A stretch of 30,665 nt of DNA. Origin: DATJLQ01 sp035509415 (GTDB lineage: Bacteria > Pseudomonadota > Alphaproteobacteria > JACZXZ01). Positions within the stretch are counted from its first letter, which is position 1, and the number at the start of each line of letters is the position of its first letter. The translations under genes were made by a program, and so were the position numbers. Of this stretch, positions 1-6,416 are shown piece after piece. The notes under the pieces are model-generated. The model worked only from the letters and a program-made list of their open reading frames with translations. It made no database searches and was not told where the DNA came from. The stretch is from NCBI GenBank assembly GCA_035509415.1, contig DATJLQ010000028.1, positions 1-30,665 on the forward strand. The letters run 5' to 3'.

Positions 1-1
1 C

Positions 2-601
2 CATCCGGTGACCATCGTCACCAAATCGAACCTGGTGACGCGCGACATCGATCTCCTCGCCCCCATGGCGCGGAAGAAGCTCGCGCGCGTGGCGCTCTCG
101 GTCACGACCCTCGAGCCCGAGGTCGCGCGCGCGATGGAGCCGCGCGCCCCCATTCCCGGGCGCCGGCTCGCCGCGATCCGCTCCCTCGCGTCGGCGGGCA
201 TCCCGGTCTCGGTCATGGCCGCCCCCATGATCCCCGGCCTCAACGATTGGGAGCTCGAGCGCATCCTCGAGGCGGCGGCCCATGCGGGCGCGACGGGGGC
301 GGGCTACATCCTTCTGCGCATGCCGCACGAGATCAAGGATCTGTTCACCGAATGGCTCGAGACCCATTTTCCCGGCCGCGCCAAGCACGTGCTGTCATTG
401 ATGCGCCAATCGCGCGGCGGCAAGCTCTACGATGCCGAATGGGGCAAGCGCTTCAAGGGCGAGGGCAAGATCGCCGAGACCTTGGGATTGCGCTTCCGGC
501 TCGCGATCAAGCGCCTCGGCTTGAACAAGGGCGGCTGGCGGCTCGATACGACGCAATTCGCGGCGCCTTTGCGCGCGGGCGATCAGATGCGGTTGTTGTA
601 G
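2..601 (+). CDS. PA0069-family radical SAM protein, 3' part
   Basis: This is the C-terminal 199 residues of a gene that begins before the window; the frame is open from base 2 and ends at a TAG. The visible part matches the PA0069 family of radical SAM proteins, with the stretches TIVTKSNLVTRDIDLL, APIPGRRLAAI and PMIPGLND that form the later strands of the radical SAM barrel. The CxxxCxxC cluster motif would lie upstream and cannot be checked. The family is predicted to bind a 4Fe-4S cluster and S-adenosylmethionine; its substrate is unknown to me. In many alphaproteobacteria it lies next to rnhB and ccrM, as here, apart from one intervening gene. Family assignment is firm, reaction unknown. 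Confidence 0.9.
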   Translation, partial: HPVTIVTKSNLVTRDIDLLAPMARKKLARVALSVTTLEPEVARAMEPRAPIPGRRLAAIRSLASAGIPVSVMAAPMIPGLNDWELERILEAAAHAGATGAGYILLRMPHEIKDLFTEWLETHFPGRAKHVLSLMRQSRGGKLYDAEWGKRFKGEGKIAETLGLRFRLAIKRLGLNKGGWRLDTTQFAAPLRAGDQMRLL

Positions 602-701
602 GGGGGCGTGAACGTAGTTGCAGGCCTGGGCAATTGCTAGCAGCCCAAGCGCAGCTTTGAGTCTAATAGGGGCGGCGAATGTAATTGTAGGAGTCCTTAA
701 T

Positions 702-1532
702 ATGGGCGAGGCTAAGCGGCGTAAAGCGGAAATCGAGGCGCTCAAACGCGCATCTCCTGAGGACGCTGCTCGTTGGAGAGAGTCCAAGCGAGACAGCGAA
801 TGCTTGGTTCGTGGCATCGACCCTGAATCGCATGAAATGGAGCCAACGGCCGCTATGTGCCGGATATTAAGAAACATGTTCGAACGTGCAAAGGAAAGCG
901 GGAATATTGATCCGCCGGTCGAATTCTTGCATACGAAGGTCGCTGCGACGGTCCGTGGCCTCCGCGATATCACGATCTCATGCCGGAAAGGTTGTTCGCA
1001 TTGCTGCAATATTTGGGTGAGCGCTACAGCGCCCGAAGTGCTTTACATCTCCAAAATCGTTAAGTTAAGAGGAAAATCGGCAATCGAGCGCGTACGAAGT
1101 GCACATCAGAAAACAAAAGACTACGACTTCGATTCGCGCGGTGAACACCCTTACCCTTGTCCTCTTTTAGAAGGCGATAATTGTTCGATTTACGAAAATA
1201 GACCAAAAGCTTGTCGGCTGGCTGTGTCCACCGACGCCAATATATGTGCGCGTGCGTATCATAATTTGAGCGATGAAGGCATTCCGGCGCCGCACCTATA
1301 TATGTCTAGCCGCGCAAATTACGCAATTGCCCTAGCGATCTCACTAAGAAAGGTGGGTCTCCCTTATTTCGCATATGAATTTAATGCAGCGCTAGTTCGC
1401 GCCATCGACACGCCTGATGCTGAGCGAGCCTGGCTGTCCGGCCACGACATATTCTCGGACGTAATGCGAGAGCCAGCAGACATCTTCTCTATGCCACCGA
1501 CGAATGCTATGTACGAGTACGCCTTTAGATAG
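702..1532 (+). CDS. YkgJ-like cysteine-cluster protein, GC-poor insert
   Basis: The product is 276 residues. The start is the ATG at 702, which has an AGGAG eight bases upstream; an in-frame ATG at 618 has no comparable site. The protein opens with MGEAKRRK, a charged N-terminal motif seen on assorted bacterial proteins. It then carries a YkgJ-type cluster (C94, C98, C101, C102) followed by C153, C161, C171 and C182, with the phrase CSIYENRPKACR typical of the family. Such proteins probably bind a metal or an Fe-S cluster; no reaction is established. Base composition is near even by eye, whereas the neighbours are far more GC-rich, and codons such as AAA, TTA and ATA are common. This suggests recent transfer into the conserved radical SAM - rnhB interval. 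Confidence 0.8.
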   Translation: MGEAKRRKAEIEALKRASPEDAARWRESKRDSECLVRGIDPESHEMEPTAAMCRILRNMFERAKESGNIDPPVEFLHTKVAATVRGLRDITISCRKGCSHCCNIWVSATAPEVLYISKIVKLRGKSAIERVRSAHQKTKDYDFDSRGEHPYPCPLLEGDNCSIYENRPKACRLAVSTDANICARAYHNLSDEGIPAPHLYMSSRANYAIALAISLRKVGLPYFAYEFNAALVRAIDTPDAERAWLSGHDIFSDVMREPADIFSMPPTNAMYEYAFR

Positions 1533-1536
1533 AGGC

Positions 1537-1560
1537 CAACCCAATAGGCGTTATTGGGCC
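1537..1560 (+). terminator. Hairpin after the YkgJ-like gene
   Basis: CCCAATA at 1540-1546 pairs with TATTGGG at 1552-1558 across a five-base loop, starting eight bases after the stop codon. No run of T follows, so intrinsic termination is uncertain; it may only protect the 3' end of the mRNA. Confidence 0.4.
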
Positions 1561-1633
1561 GTCGCAGAGGCTAAATCGACGTAGGCCCGATGTAGCATTC
1601 TGCATTATCGACATCCATGCTACCCTCCCCTCC

Positions 1634-2344
1634 ATGCCCGACTTCTCCCATGAGCGGCGCGCGCGCGGAATCGTGTGCGGCATCGACGAGGCGGGGCGCG
1701 GGCCCTGGGCCGGGCCGGTGGTGGCCGCGGCCGTTATTCTCCTTCCCGCTCCGGAGAGAACCCGCGAGTCGCCGAGCGCTTACGAGTCGAACAACCCGCG
1801 CGCGCCGCAAAGCGTCCGCGACTCCCTTGCCCATCTTCCGCCCGAGCTGATCGAGTCCCTCGACGATTCGAAACGCGTCGCGCCCGCGCGGCGCGTCGAG
1901 CTCGCGGCGTTGCTCGAGGAATGCGCGGCCCGCGGCCTGGTCCGCTTCGCGATCGCGGCGGCGAGCGTCGCCGAGATCGACAAGCTCAACATCCTCACCG
2001 CGACCCATCTCGCCATGGCGCGCGCGGTCGCCTCCCTCGGCCTCGTCCCCGATCTCGCCCTCGTCGACGGCAACCGCGCGCCCCGGCTCCCCTGCCCGGT
2101 CGAATGCGTCGTGGGCGGCGACGGGCTCTCGCTCTCGATCGCGGCCGCCTCGATCCTCGCCAAGGTGACGCGCGACCGGCTCATGGCGCGTCTCGCCGCG
2201 CGCTATCCCTCCTACGGCTGGCAACAGAATATGGGGTACGGCACGCGCCTCCACCGCGAGGGGTTGTGGCGCCACGGGGTGACACCCCATCATCGCGCGA
2301 GCTTCGCCCCGGTGCGCGAGCGCGTCCTCGCCCTCGCTCCATAA
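1634..2344 (+). CDS. rnhB: Ribonuclease HII
   Basis: Cleaves the RNA strand of RNA-DNA hybrids and starts removal of single ribonucleotides from DNA. The 236-residue protein has the four metal-binding acids in their expected contexts: D18 and E19 in GIDEAGRG, D145 in LVDGNRAP and D163 in GGDG, followed by AASILAKVTRDR. The C-terminal YGWQQNMGYGT and HHRASF motifs are present. The start ATG at 1634 has no clear Shine-Dalgarno sequence; it is chosen because it lies a normal distance before the DEAGRG motif. Oddity: about 28 residues (roughly 41-69) are inserted between AAAVILLP and LDDSKR, where most bacterial enzymes have only a short loop. The insert keeps the frame and carries imperfect inverted repeats. 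The order rnhB - ccrM is common in alphaproteobacteria. Confidence 0.95.
   Translation: MPDFSHERRARGIVCGIDEAGRGPWAGPVVAAAVILLPAPERTRESPSAYESNNPRAPQSVRDSLAHLPPELIESLDDSKRVAPARRVELAALLEECAARGLVRFAIAAASVAEIDKLNILTATHLAMARAVASLGLVPDLALVDGNRAPRLPCPVECVVGGDGLSLSIAAASILAKVTRDRLMARLAARYPSYGWQQNMGYGTRLHREGLWRHGVTPHHRASFAPVRERVLALAP
1766..1824. repeat. Inverted repeat inside the rnhB insertion
   Basis: The arm at 1766-1781 (GAGTCGC then CGCTT) is matched in reverse complement by 1810-1824 (AAGCG then GCGACTC): 7 bp and 5 bp of pairing separated by a small internal loop, with about 28 bases in the middle. The arms lie near the two ends of the extra in-frame segment of rnhB. They contain GANTC sites at 1766 and 1820, with a third at 1784 between them. 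Confidence 0.5.
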
Positions 2345-2350
2345 GCCTTT

Positions 2351-2389
2351 GACTCCACAAACTTATTGACCCCGCGACTCGGGTGACTC
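2351..2389 (+). promoter_or_regulatory. GANTC cluster in front of ccrM
   Basis: Three GACTC sites, the sequence class methylated by CcrM, lie at 2351-2355, 2376-2380 and 2385-2389. A fourth GANTC (GATTC, 2590-2594) is just inside the gene. A possible -35 element TTGACC at 2366-2371 overlaps the cluster, but no good -10 follows. In Caulobacter, GANTC sites in the ccrM leader make its transcription sensitive to methylation state, so an autoregulatory role here is a reasonable inference. Confidence 0.5.
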
Positions 2390-2439
2390 AAAGTGTCCCC
2401 GGGCGGCCGTTTCAGCGTGCGCGTTTCCTCGTCCCGAGG

Positions 2440-2512
2440 ACCCAAGCTGCCATCCTTCGAGACGCTTCCTTGGGAAGCTCCTCGGGATGAGGCAGCTCGG
2501 TGTCTCGAAGGA
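2440..2512. repeat. Dispersed palindromic element upstream of ccrM
   Basis: A degenerate copy of the element amplified at 3699-4395. ATCCTTCGAGAC (from 2452) is followed by CTCCTCGGGATGAGG and then by GTGTCTCGAAGGA (to 2512), so the ends are inverted relative to each other. The upstream portion reads CTCGTCCCGAGGA. No gene is apparent between the rnhB stop and the ccrM start. Confidence 0.65.
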
Positions 2513-2537
2513 CGCGGCGCGGGCGAGCGAGGACGCG

Positions 2538-2573
2538 GCCAGGGCATCAGGGCACGCCAGGGCATCAGGGGAC
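2538..2573 (+). repeat. 18-bp tandem duplication at the ccrM ribosome site
   Basis: Two copies of an 18-base unit (2538-2555 and 2556-2573, one mismatch) beginning GCCAGGGCATCAGGG. The second copy supplies the AGGGGA sequence immediately before the ccrM ATG at 2576; its mismatch (GGGGAC against GGGCAC) is what improves the match to a ribosome binding site. Confidence 0.65.
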
Positions 2574-2575
2574 AA

Positions 2576-3652
2576 ATGAAGCGCAATCAGATTCTGGTGG
2601 GCGACTGCGTCGAGCTCATGGGCTGGCTCGCGGCCGGCTCGGTCGACATGGTGTTCGCCGACCCGCCCTACAATCTCCAGCTCGCGGGCGACCTGCACCG
2701 GCCGAACAACAGCCGCGTCGACGGCGTCGAGGCGGAATGGGACAAGTTCCGCGATCTCGCCGCCTACGATTCCTTCACGCGCGCCTGGCTCAAGGCGGCG
2801 CGGCGTGCCTTGAAGCCCGACGGCACGCTCTGGGTCATCGGCACCTATCACAACATCTTCCGCGTGGGCTCGATCCTCCAGGATCTCGGCTTCTGGGTGC
2901 TCAACGACGTGACCTGGCGCAAGACCAACCCGATGCCGAACTTCCGCGGCCGGCGCTTCACCAACGCGCACGAGACGCTGATCTGGGCCGCGCGCTCGGC
3001 GGAGAGCCGCTACACCTTCAACTACGAATCGATGAAGGCGCTCAACGACGAGCTCCAGATGCGGAGCGACTGGCTGATCCCGCTTTGCACCGGCGCCGAG
3101 CGCCTGAAGGATTCCGACGGCAAGAAGGCGCACCCGACCCAGAAGCCCGAGGCGCTGCTCCATCGCTGCATTCTGGCCGCGACCAAGCCGGGCGAGCTCG
3201 TGGTCGATCCCTTCTTCGGCACCGGGACCACCGGCGCGGTCGCGCGCCGGCTCGGGCGCGACTATATCGGCTTCGAGCGCGACGCGGATTATGCGCAGCT
3301 CGCGCGCGCGCGCATCGACGAGGTCGAGCCCTGCGCGGACCCGGCCGCGATCGCCATCACGTCGAAGCGCGAGGAGCCGCGTATCCCGTTCGGCGCCCTG
3401 GTCGAGCAAGGGCTGGTGCGGCCGGGCGACGTGCTGTTCGATCCGACGCGGCGCTGGAGCGCCAAGGTGCGCGCGGACGGCACGCTCATCTCGGCCGAGC
3501 ACAAGGGCTCGATCCACCAGGTCGCGGCCGCGGTGCAGGGCGCGCCGGCGTGCAATGGCTGGACCTTCTGGATGGTCGAGCGCAAGGGCCACGCGGTGCC
3601 GATCGATTTGCTGCGCCAGGAAATGCGCAGCGCCCTCGCCGAGGCGGGGTGA
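2576..3652 (+). CDS. ccrM: Adenine-N6 DNA methyltransferase, CcrM type
   Basis: A 358-residue beta-class amino-methyltransferase. The catalytic DPPYN motif is at residues 29-33 and the S-adenosylmethionine motif DPFFGTGTTG lies downstream, the beta-class order. The C-terminal third (from about EEPRIPFGALVEQG to the end) is the extra DNA-binding module that separates CcrM from short orphan methylases. CcrM methylates adenine in GANTC after replication and times cell-cycle transcription in alphaproteobacteria; specificity here is inferred from family membership. The ATG at 2576 is chosen because MKRNQILVGDCVE is the usual start and AGGGGA precedes it; the frame is open further upstream but that part is repeat sequence. 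There is no adjacent restriction gene, consistent with a solitary regulatory enzyme. Confidence 0.95.
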   Translation: MKRNQILVGDCVELMGWLAAGSVDMVFADPPYNLQLAGDLHRPNNSRVDGVEAEWDKFRDLAAYDSFTRAWLKAARRALKPDGTLWVIGTYHNIFRVGSILQDLGFWVLNDVTWRKTNPMPNFRGRRFTNAHETLIWAARSAESRYTFNYESMKALNDELQMRSDWLIPLCTGAERLKDSDGKKAHPTQKPEALLHRCILAATKPGELVVDPFFGTGTTGAVARRLGRDYIGFERDADYAQLARARIDEVEPCADPAAIAITSKREEPRIPFGALVEQGLVRPGDVLFDPTRRWSAKVRADGTLISAEHKGSIHQVAAAVQGAPACNGWTFWMVERKGHAVPIDLLRQEMRSALAEAG

Positions 3653-3698
3653 GGGCGCGTCGGGTGAGCGGCCATGCCACAGCCTCGCTTGCGCGCGA

Positions 3699-3735
3699 CC
3701 TCATCCTTCGAGACGCTTCGCTCCTCAGGATGAGG
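3699..3735. repeat. Single palindromic element heading the 66-bp array
   Basis: CCTCATCC at 3699-3706 pairs with GGATGAGG at 3728-3735. The interior, TTCGAGACGCTTCGCTCCTCA, is in the opposite orientation to the interiors of the array units. The right arm is shared with the first 66-bp unit. Confidence 0.75.
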
Positions 3736-4395
3736 TCGTGGAGCCGTGAATTTCCGCCTCATCCCGAAGAGACACCGCGGGTCCCGTCTCGAAGGAAGAG
3801 GTCGTGGGGCTGTCAATTTCCGCCTCATCCCGAAGAGACACCGCAGGTCCCGTTACGAAGGATGAGGTCGTGGGGTTGTGAATTTTCGCCTCATCCCGAA
3901 GAGACACCGCGGGTCCCGTCTCGAAGGATGAGGTCGTGGAGCCGCGAATTTCCGCCTCATCCTGAGGAGGGACCGCAGGTCCCGTCTCGAAGGATGAGGT
4001 CGTGGGGTTGTGAATTTCCGCCTCATCCTGAGGAGGGACCGGAGGTCCCGTCTCGAAGGATGAGGTCGTGGGGTCGTGAATTTCCGCCTGATCCCGAAGA
4101 GACACCGCAGGTCCCGTCTCGATGGATGATGTCGTGGGACCGTGAATTTCCACCTCATCCCGAAGAGACATCGCAGGTCCCGTTACGAAGGATGAGGTCG
4201 TGGAGCCGTCAATTTCCGCCTCATCCCGAAGAGACACCGCAGGTCCCGTCTAGAAAGATGAGGTCATGGGGCCGTCAATTTCCGCCTCATCCTGAGGAGA
4301 CACCGCAGGTCCCGTCTCGAAGGATGAGGTCGTGGGCCCGTCAATTTCCGCCTCATCCTGAGGAGGGACCGCAGGTCCCGTCTCGAAGGATGAGG
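3727..4395. repeat. Ten-copy 66-bp tandem array of stem-loop elements
   Basis: Units start at 3727, 3793, 3859, 3925, 3991, 4057, 4123, 4189, 4255 and 4321, always exactly 66 bases apart, and a final GGATGAGG arm ends at 4395. Each unit holds a 45-base element whose ends CCTCATCC and GGATGAGG pair. Several units have a second inner hairpin GGGACC-GCA-GGTCCC. A conserved 21-base spacer (TCGTGGggnnGTgAATTTCCG) separates the elements. Copies differ by scattered substitutions but no length change. Because 66 is divisible by three, reading frames stay open through the array on both strands; I see no start site or family similarity to support a protein. The array fills most of the interval between ccrM and the next gene. 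Confidence 0.95.
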
Positions 4396-4712
4396 TGCCG
4401 CGAGCGCCGACGAAACGTACGACGCGTGACGTTCCCGCGCGCCCTGTCCTTCGGGTTCTTCGCCCTCGCCGCCACCCCTCACCCTCCCATCGCATTGCGA
4501 TGGGTCCCTCCCTCTCCCACAAGGGGCGAGGTTTTTCCTGCGCGCCGCGATTCTCGCAGTTCTCTTCGCCGCCGCCCTCGCCGCCGCTCCGGCCCGTCAT
4601 GGCCGGGCCGGGCCCGGCCATCCACGTCTTGCAATCCGTCGATGCCCGGCAAATCGTGGATGCCCGGAACGAGTCCGGGCATGACGACATAGGAACGAGG
4701 GGAAACCCCAGC
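4396..4712. other. Gene-free interval with dispersed repeats
   Basis: Between the 66-bp array and the Cdh gene there is no supportable gene. The segment holds CCATCGCATTGCGATGG, a short palindrome near 4487-4503, then a pair of dispersed inverted elements at 4595-4686. The last 26 bases carry the ribosome site (GAGGGGAAA) of the next gene. Confidence 0.6.
4595..4686. repeat. Pair of convergent dispersed elements before cdh
   Basis: Element 4595-4626 starts CGTCATGGCCGGG and ends CCCGGCCATCCACG. Element 4655-4686 is the same type in reverse (CGTGGATGCCCGG to CCGGGCATGACG). Each is internally palindromic, and the pair together forms a larger inverted repeat. This family is a frequent intergenic element in alphaproteobacterial genomes. 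Confidence 0.75.
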
Positions 4713-5495
4713 ATGCGGTTCCCGGTCAAACTCGTCCTCGCTCTCTTTTCGCTTGCGGCCCTCGGCCCGGTGCCCGCGCGCGCCGCAGACCCGTTCGCGT
4801 TGTGGAAGATCGTGCACGACAAGTGTGTGCCGAACGAGGAGGCGCACCAGGATTCCTATCCCTGCACCAAGGTCGATCTCGAGGGTGGAGTCGCGCGCGG
4901 CTACGTCGTGCTCAAGGACATCGAGGGGCGCAGCCAGTATCTCGTGCTGCCCACGGCGCGCGTGACCGGGATCGAGAGCCCGCTTTTGCTTGCGCCCGAC
5001 GCGCCCAACTATTTCGCCGACGCCTGGCACGAGATCGGCCGCGTCGGCCACGCGCTCGGGGCACCGCTCGGCATCGACGAGCTCTCGCTCGCGGTGAATT
5101 CGGCGCTCGGCCGCTCGCAGAACCAGCTCCACATCCATCTCGATTGCGTGCGCGCGGACGTGCGCGAGATTTTATGGAAGCAGCTCGGCGCGATCGGACC
5201 CCACTGGGCGCCGCTCGGAGCCCCGCTTCTCGGCCACCGCTATCTCGCCATGCGCGTGCTCGCCCCCGATCTCGACAAGATCGACCCCTTCAAGCTGCTC
5301 GCCCAAGGCATTCCGGCCGCGCGCGCGTCGATGGATCAATGGACCCTCGTCGTGGTCGGCATCATGACCGACGGCTACGTGCCCGGCTTCGTCATCCTCG
5401 CGGGCCATGTCGATCCCGCGACCGACGACTGGGCGAGTGGCGAGGAGCTTCAGGACCATGATTGCGCGCTCGCCGAGCCTGCGGCCGAGCCGTAA
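4713..5495 (+). CDS. cdh: CDP-diacylglycerol diphosphatase, exported
   Basis: Predicted to hydrolyse CDP-diacylglycerol to CMP and phosphatidic acid. The 260-residue protein starts with a Sec signal peptide: MRFPVK, a hydrophobic stretch, then PARAAD, with cleavage likely near residue 25. It continues with WKIVHDKCVP, the usual N-terminal block of the Cdh family. The HIT-like active-site sequence NQLHIHLDCV (H140, H142) is present, and the phrase GEELQDHDCAL near the end matches the family C-terminus. Length is normal for Cdh. The ATG at 4713 has GAGGGGAAA about nine bases upstream. The gene stands alone between two pairs of dispersed repeats, so it may be an insertion into an otherwise conserved region, although its base composition matches the surroundings. 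Confidence 0.9.
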   Translation: MRFPVKLVLALFSLAALGPVPARAADPFALWKIVHDKCVPNEEAHQDSYPCTKVDLEGGVARGYVVLKDIEGRSQYLVLPTARVTGIESPLLLAPDAPNYFADAWHEIGRVGHALGAPLGIDELSLAVNSALGRSQNQLHIHLDCVRADVREILWKQLGAIGPHWAPLGAPLLGHRYLAMRVLAPDLDKIDPFKLLAQGIPAARASMDQWTLVVVGIMTDGYVPGFVILAGHVDPATDDWASGEELQDHDCALAEPAAEP

Positions 5496-5575
5496 GCGCC
5501 GGCGATCGCCGTGGCGCCACATCCCGCATGGAATCGCGGAACGGCTTCCAACGCCTTCCTACGCGGACCGATATT

Positions 5576-5692
5576 CGTGGATGCCCGGGTCACGACCTTC
5601 GGTCGGCCCGGGCATGACGGCGAAAGGCGCGACATTCGTCGGGGATACATTTCTCGATCCCGTCATGGCCGGGCTTGACCCGGCCATCCACG
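5576..5692. repeat. Pair of divergent dispersed elements after cdh
   Basis: Element 5576-5619 runs from CGTGGATGCCCGGG to CCCGGGCATGACG, and element 5661-5692 from CGTCATGGCCGGG to CCCGGCCATCCACG. They are the same family as at 4595-4686 but in mirrored order, so the cdh gene is flanked by the arrangement (+)(-) on the left and (-)(+) on the right. Confidence 0.75.
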
Positions 5693-5753
5693 TCCGGGTT
5701 AATGCGCGAAAGGTCGAAGCATCGGCCGGCTCGACCGGGAGGAAGGCGCCGCA

Positions 5754-6173
5754 ATGGATTTCGCGCTCGATCGACAGCTCGCGGCGGACACCCATCTCGT
5801 CGAGGATTGGCCGCTTTCGCGCGTGCTGCTCATGGACGATGCGCGCTTCCCATGGCTCATCCTGGTGCCGCGCCGCGCGGGTGCGGTCGAGATCCACGAC
5901 CTCTCGCCGGCCGACCGCGCGCTCCTCATCGAGGAGATCGCGCGCGCCTCGCGTGCGCTGACGACGCTCCACCAGCCGCGCAAGATCAACGTCGCCGCGT
6001 TGGGCAACGCGGTGCGCCAGCTCCACGTCCACGTGATCGCGCGCCAGGCGGACGACGCGGCCGCGGGCGGCCTCGTCTGGAACGCGGGCAAGGCCGCGCG
6101 CCGGGTCGACGTCGAGCGCGTGCGCGCGATCGCCGAGCTGCGCAGCACCTTCTCCGCTCGCGCGAAGGGATAA
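5754..6173 (+). CDS. HIT-domain nucleotide hydrolase
   Basis: A 139-residue histidine-triad protein. The family hydrolyses nucleotide phosphoramidates or dinucleoside polyphosphates such as Ap4A; the substrate here is not known. The signature reads RQLHVHVIAR: H91 and H93 occupy the second and third triad positions, while the first is Gln89, as in some HIT branches. The motifs LSRVLLMDDARFPWLILVPR and INVAALGNAVRQ match the family found in many alphaproteobacteria. The start ATG at 5754 follows a good GGGAGGAAGG site. No operon partner is evident. It is the second HIT-fold protein in a row after Cdh; this may be coincidence. Confidence 0.9.
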   Translation: MDFALDRQLAADTHLVEDWPLSRVLLMDDARFPWLILVPRRAGAVEIHDLSPADRALLIEEIARASRALTTLHQPRKINVAALGNAVRQLHVHVIARQADDAAAGGLVWNAGKAARRVDVERVRAIAELRSTFSARAKG

Positions 6174-6236
6174 TGGAAACGATAATCCGTCAAAGCATTT
6201 GAACTGAATTTTACCCCTCACCCAGCTCCGGGTAAG

Positions 6237-6381
6237 CCCCCGGGTCAAGCCCGGGGGTCCGCCTCGCCAACCCTACGCAACCCCCGACGCAAGCTCATCG
6301 CAGCGTCGGGCCTCGAGGGGAGAGGGGCCGGGAAATTTGAGCGCTACGGATCGCTTCCCCCTCCCCCCTTGAGGGGGAGGG
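6237..6381. repeat. Three intergenic hairpins
   Basis: In the interval between the HIT gene and the kinase stop there are three stem-loops: CCCCCGGG/CCCGGGGG (6237-6257), CCCGACGC/GCGTCGGG (6283-6310) and CCCTCCCCC/GGGGGAGGG (6359-6381). The last lies just beyond the minus-strand kinase gene and could mark its 3' end, although no T run follows on either strand. No gene is visible here. Confidence 0.6.
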
Positions 6382-6416
6382 TAGGGTGGGGGGTTCGATC
6401 CTCGAGCGGCTAAGCT

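Noticed and set aside
3727..4395. CRISPR array
   Set aside because: The 21-base spacers are conserved rather than unique, the repeated part is a 45-base palindrome, and no cas genes are nearby.
3730..4692. Long repetitive protein read through the 66-bp array
   Set aside because: The frame is open only because 66 is a multiple of three; there is no ribosome site, both strands are equally open, and the sequence is a known type of intergenic palindrome.
4713..6173. Functional pairing of Cdh and the HIT protein because both have HIT-like folds
   Set aside because: They are 258 bases apart with repeats between, one is exported and the other cytoplasmic; fold similarity alone is not evidence.
6385..6405. 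tRNA T-arm-like sequence GGTTCGATCC
   Set aside because: No acceptor, D or anticodon stems can be formed around it.
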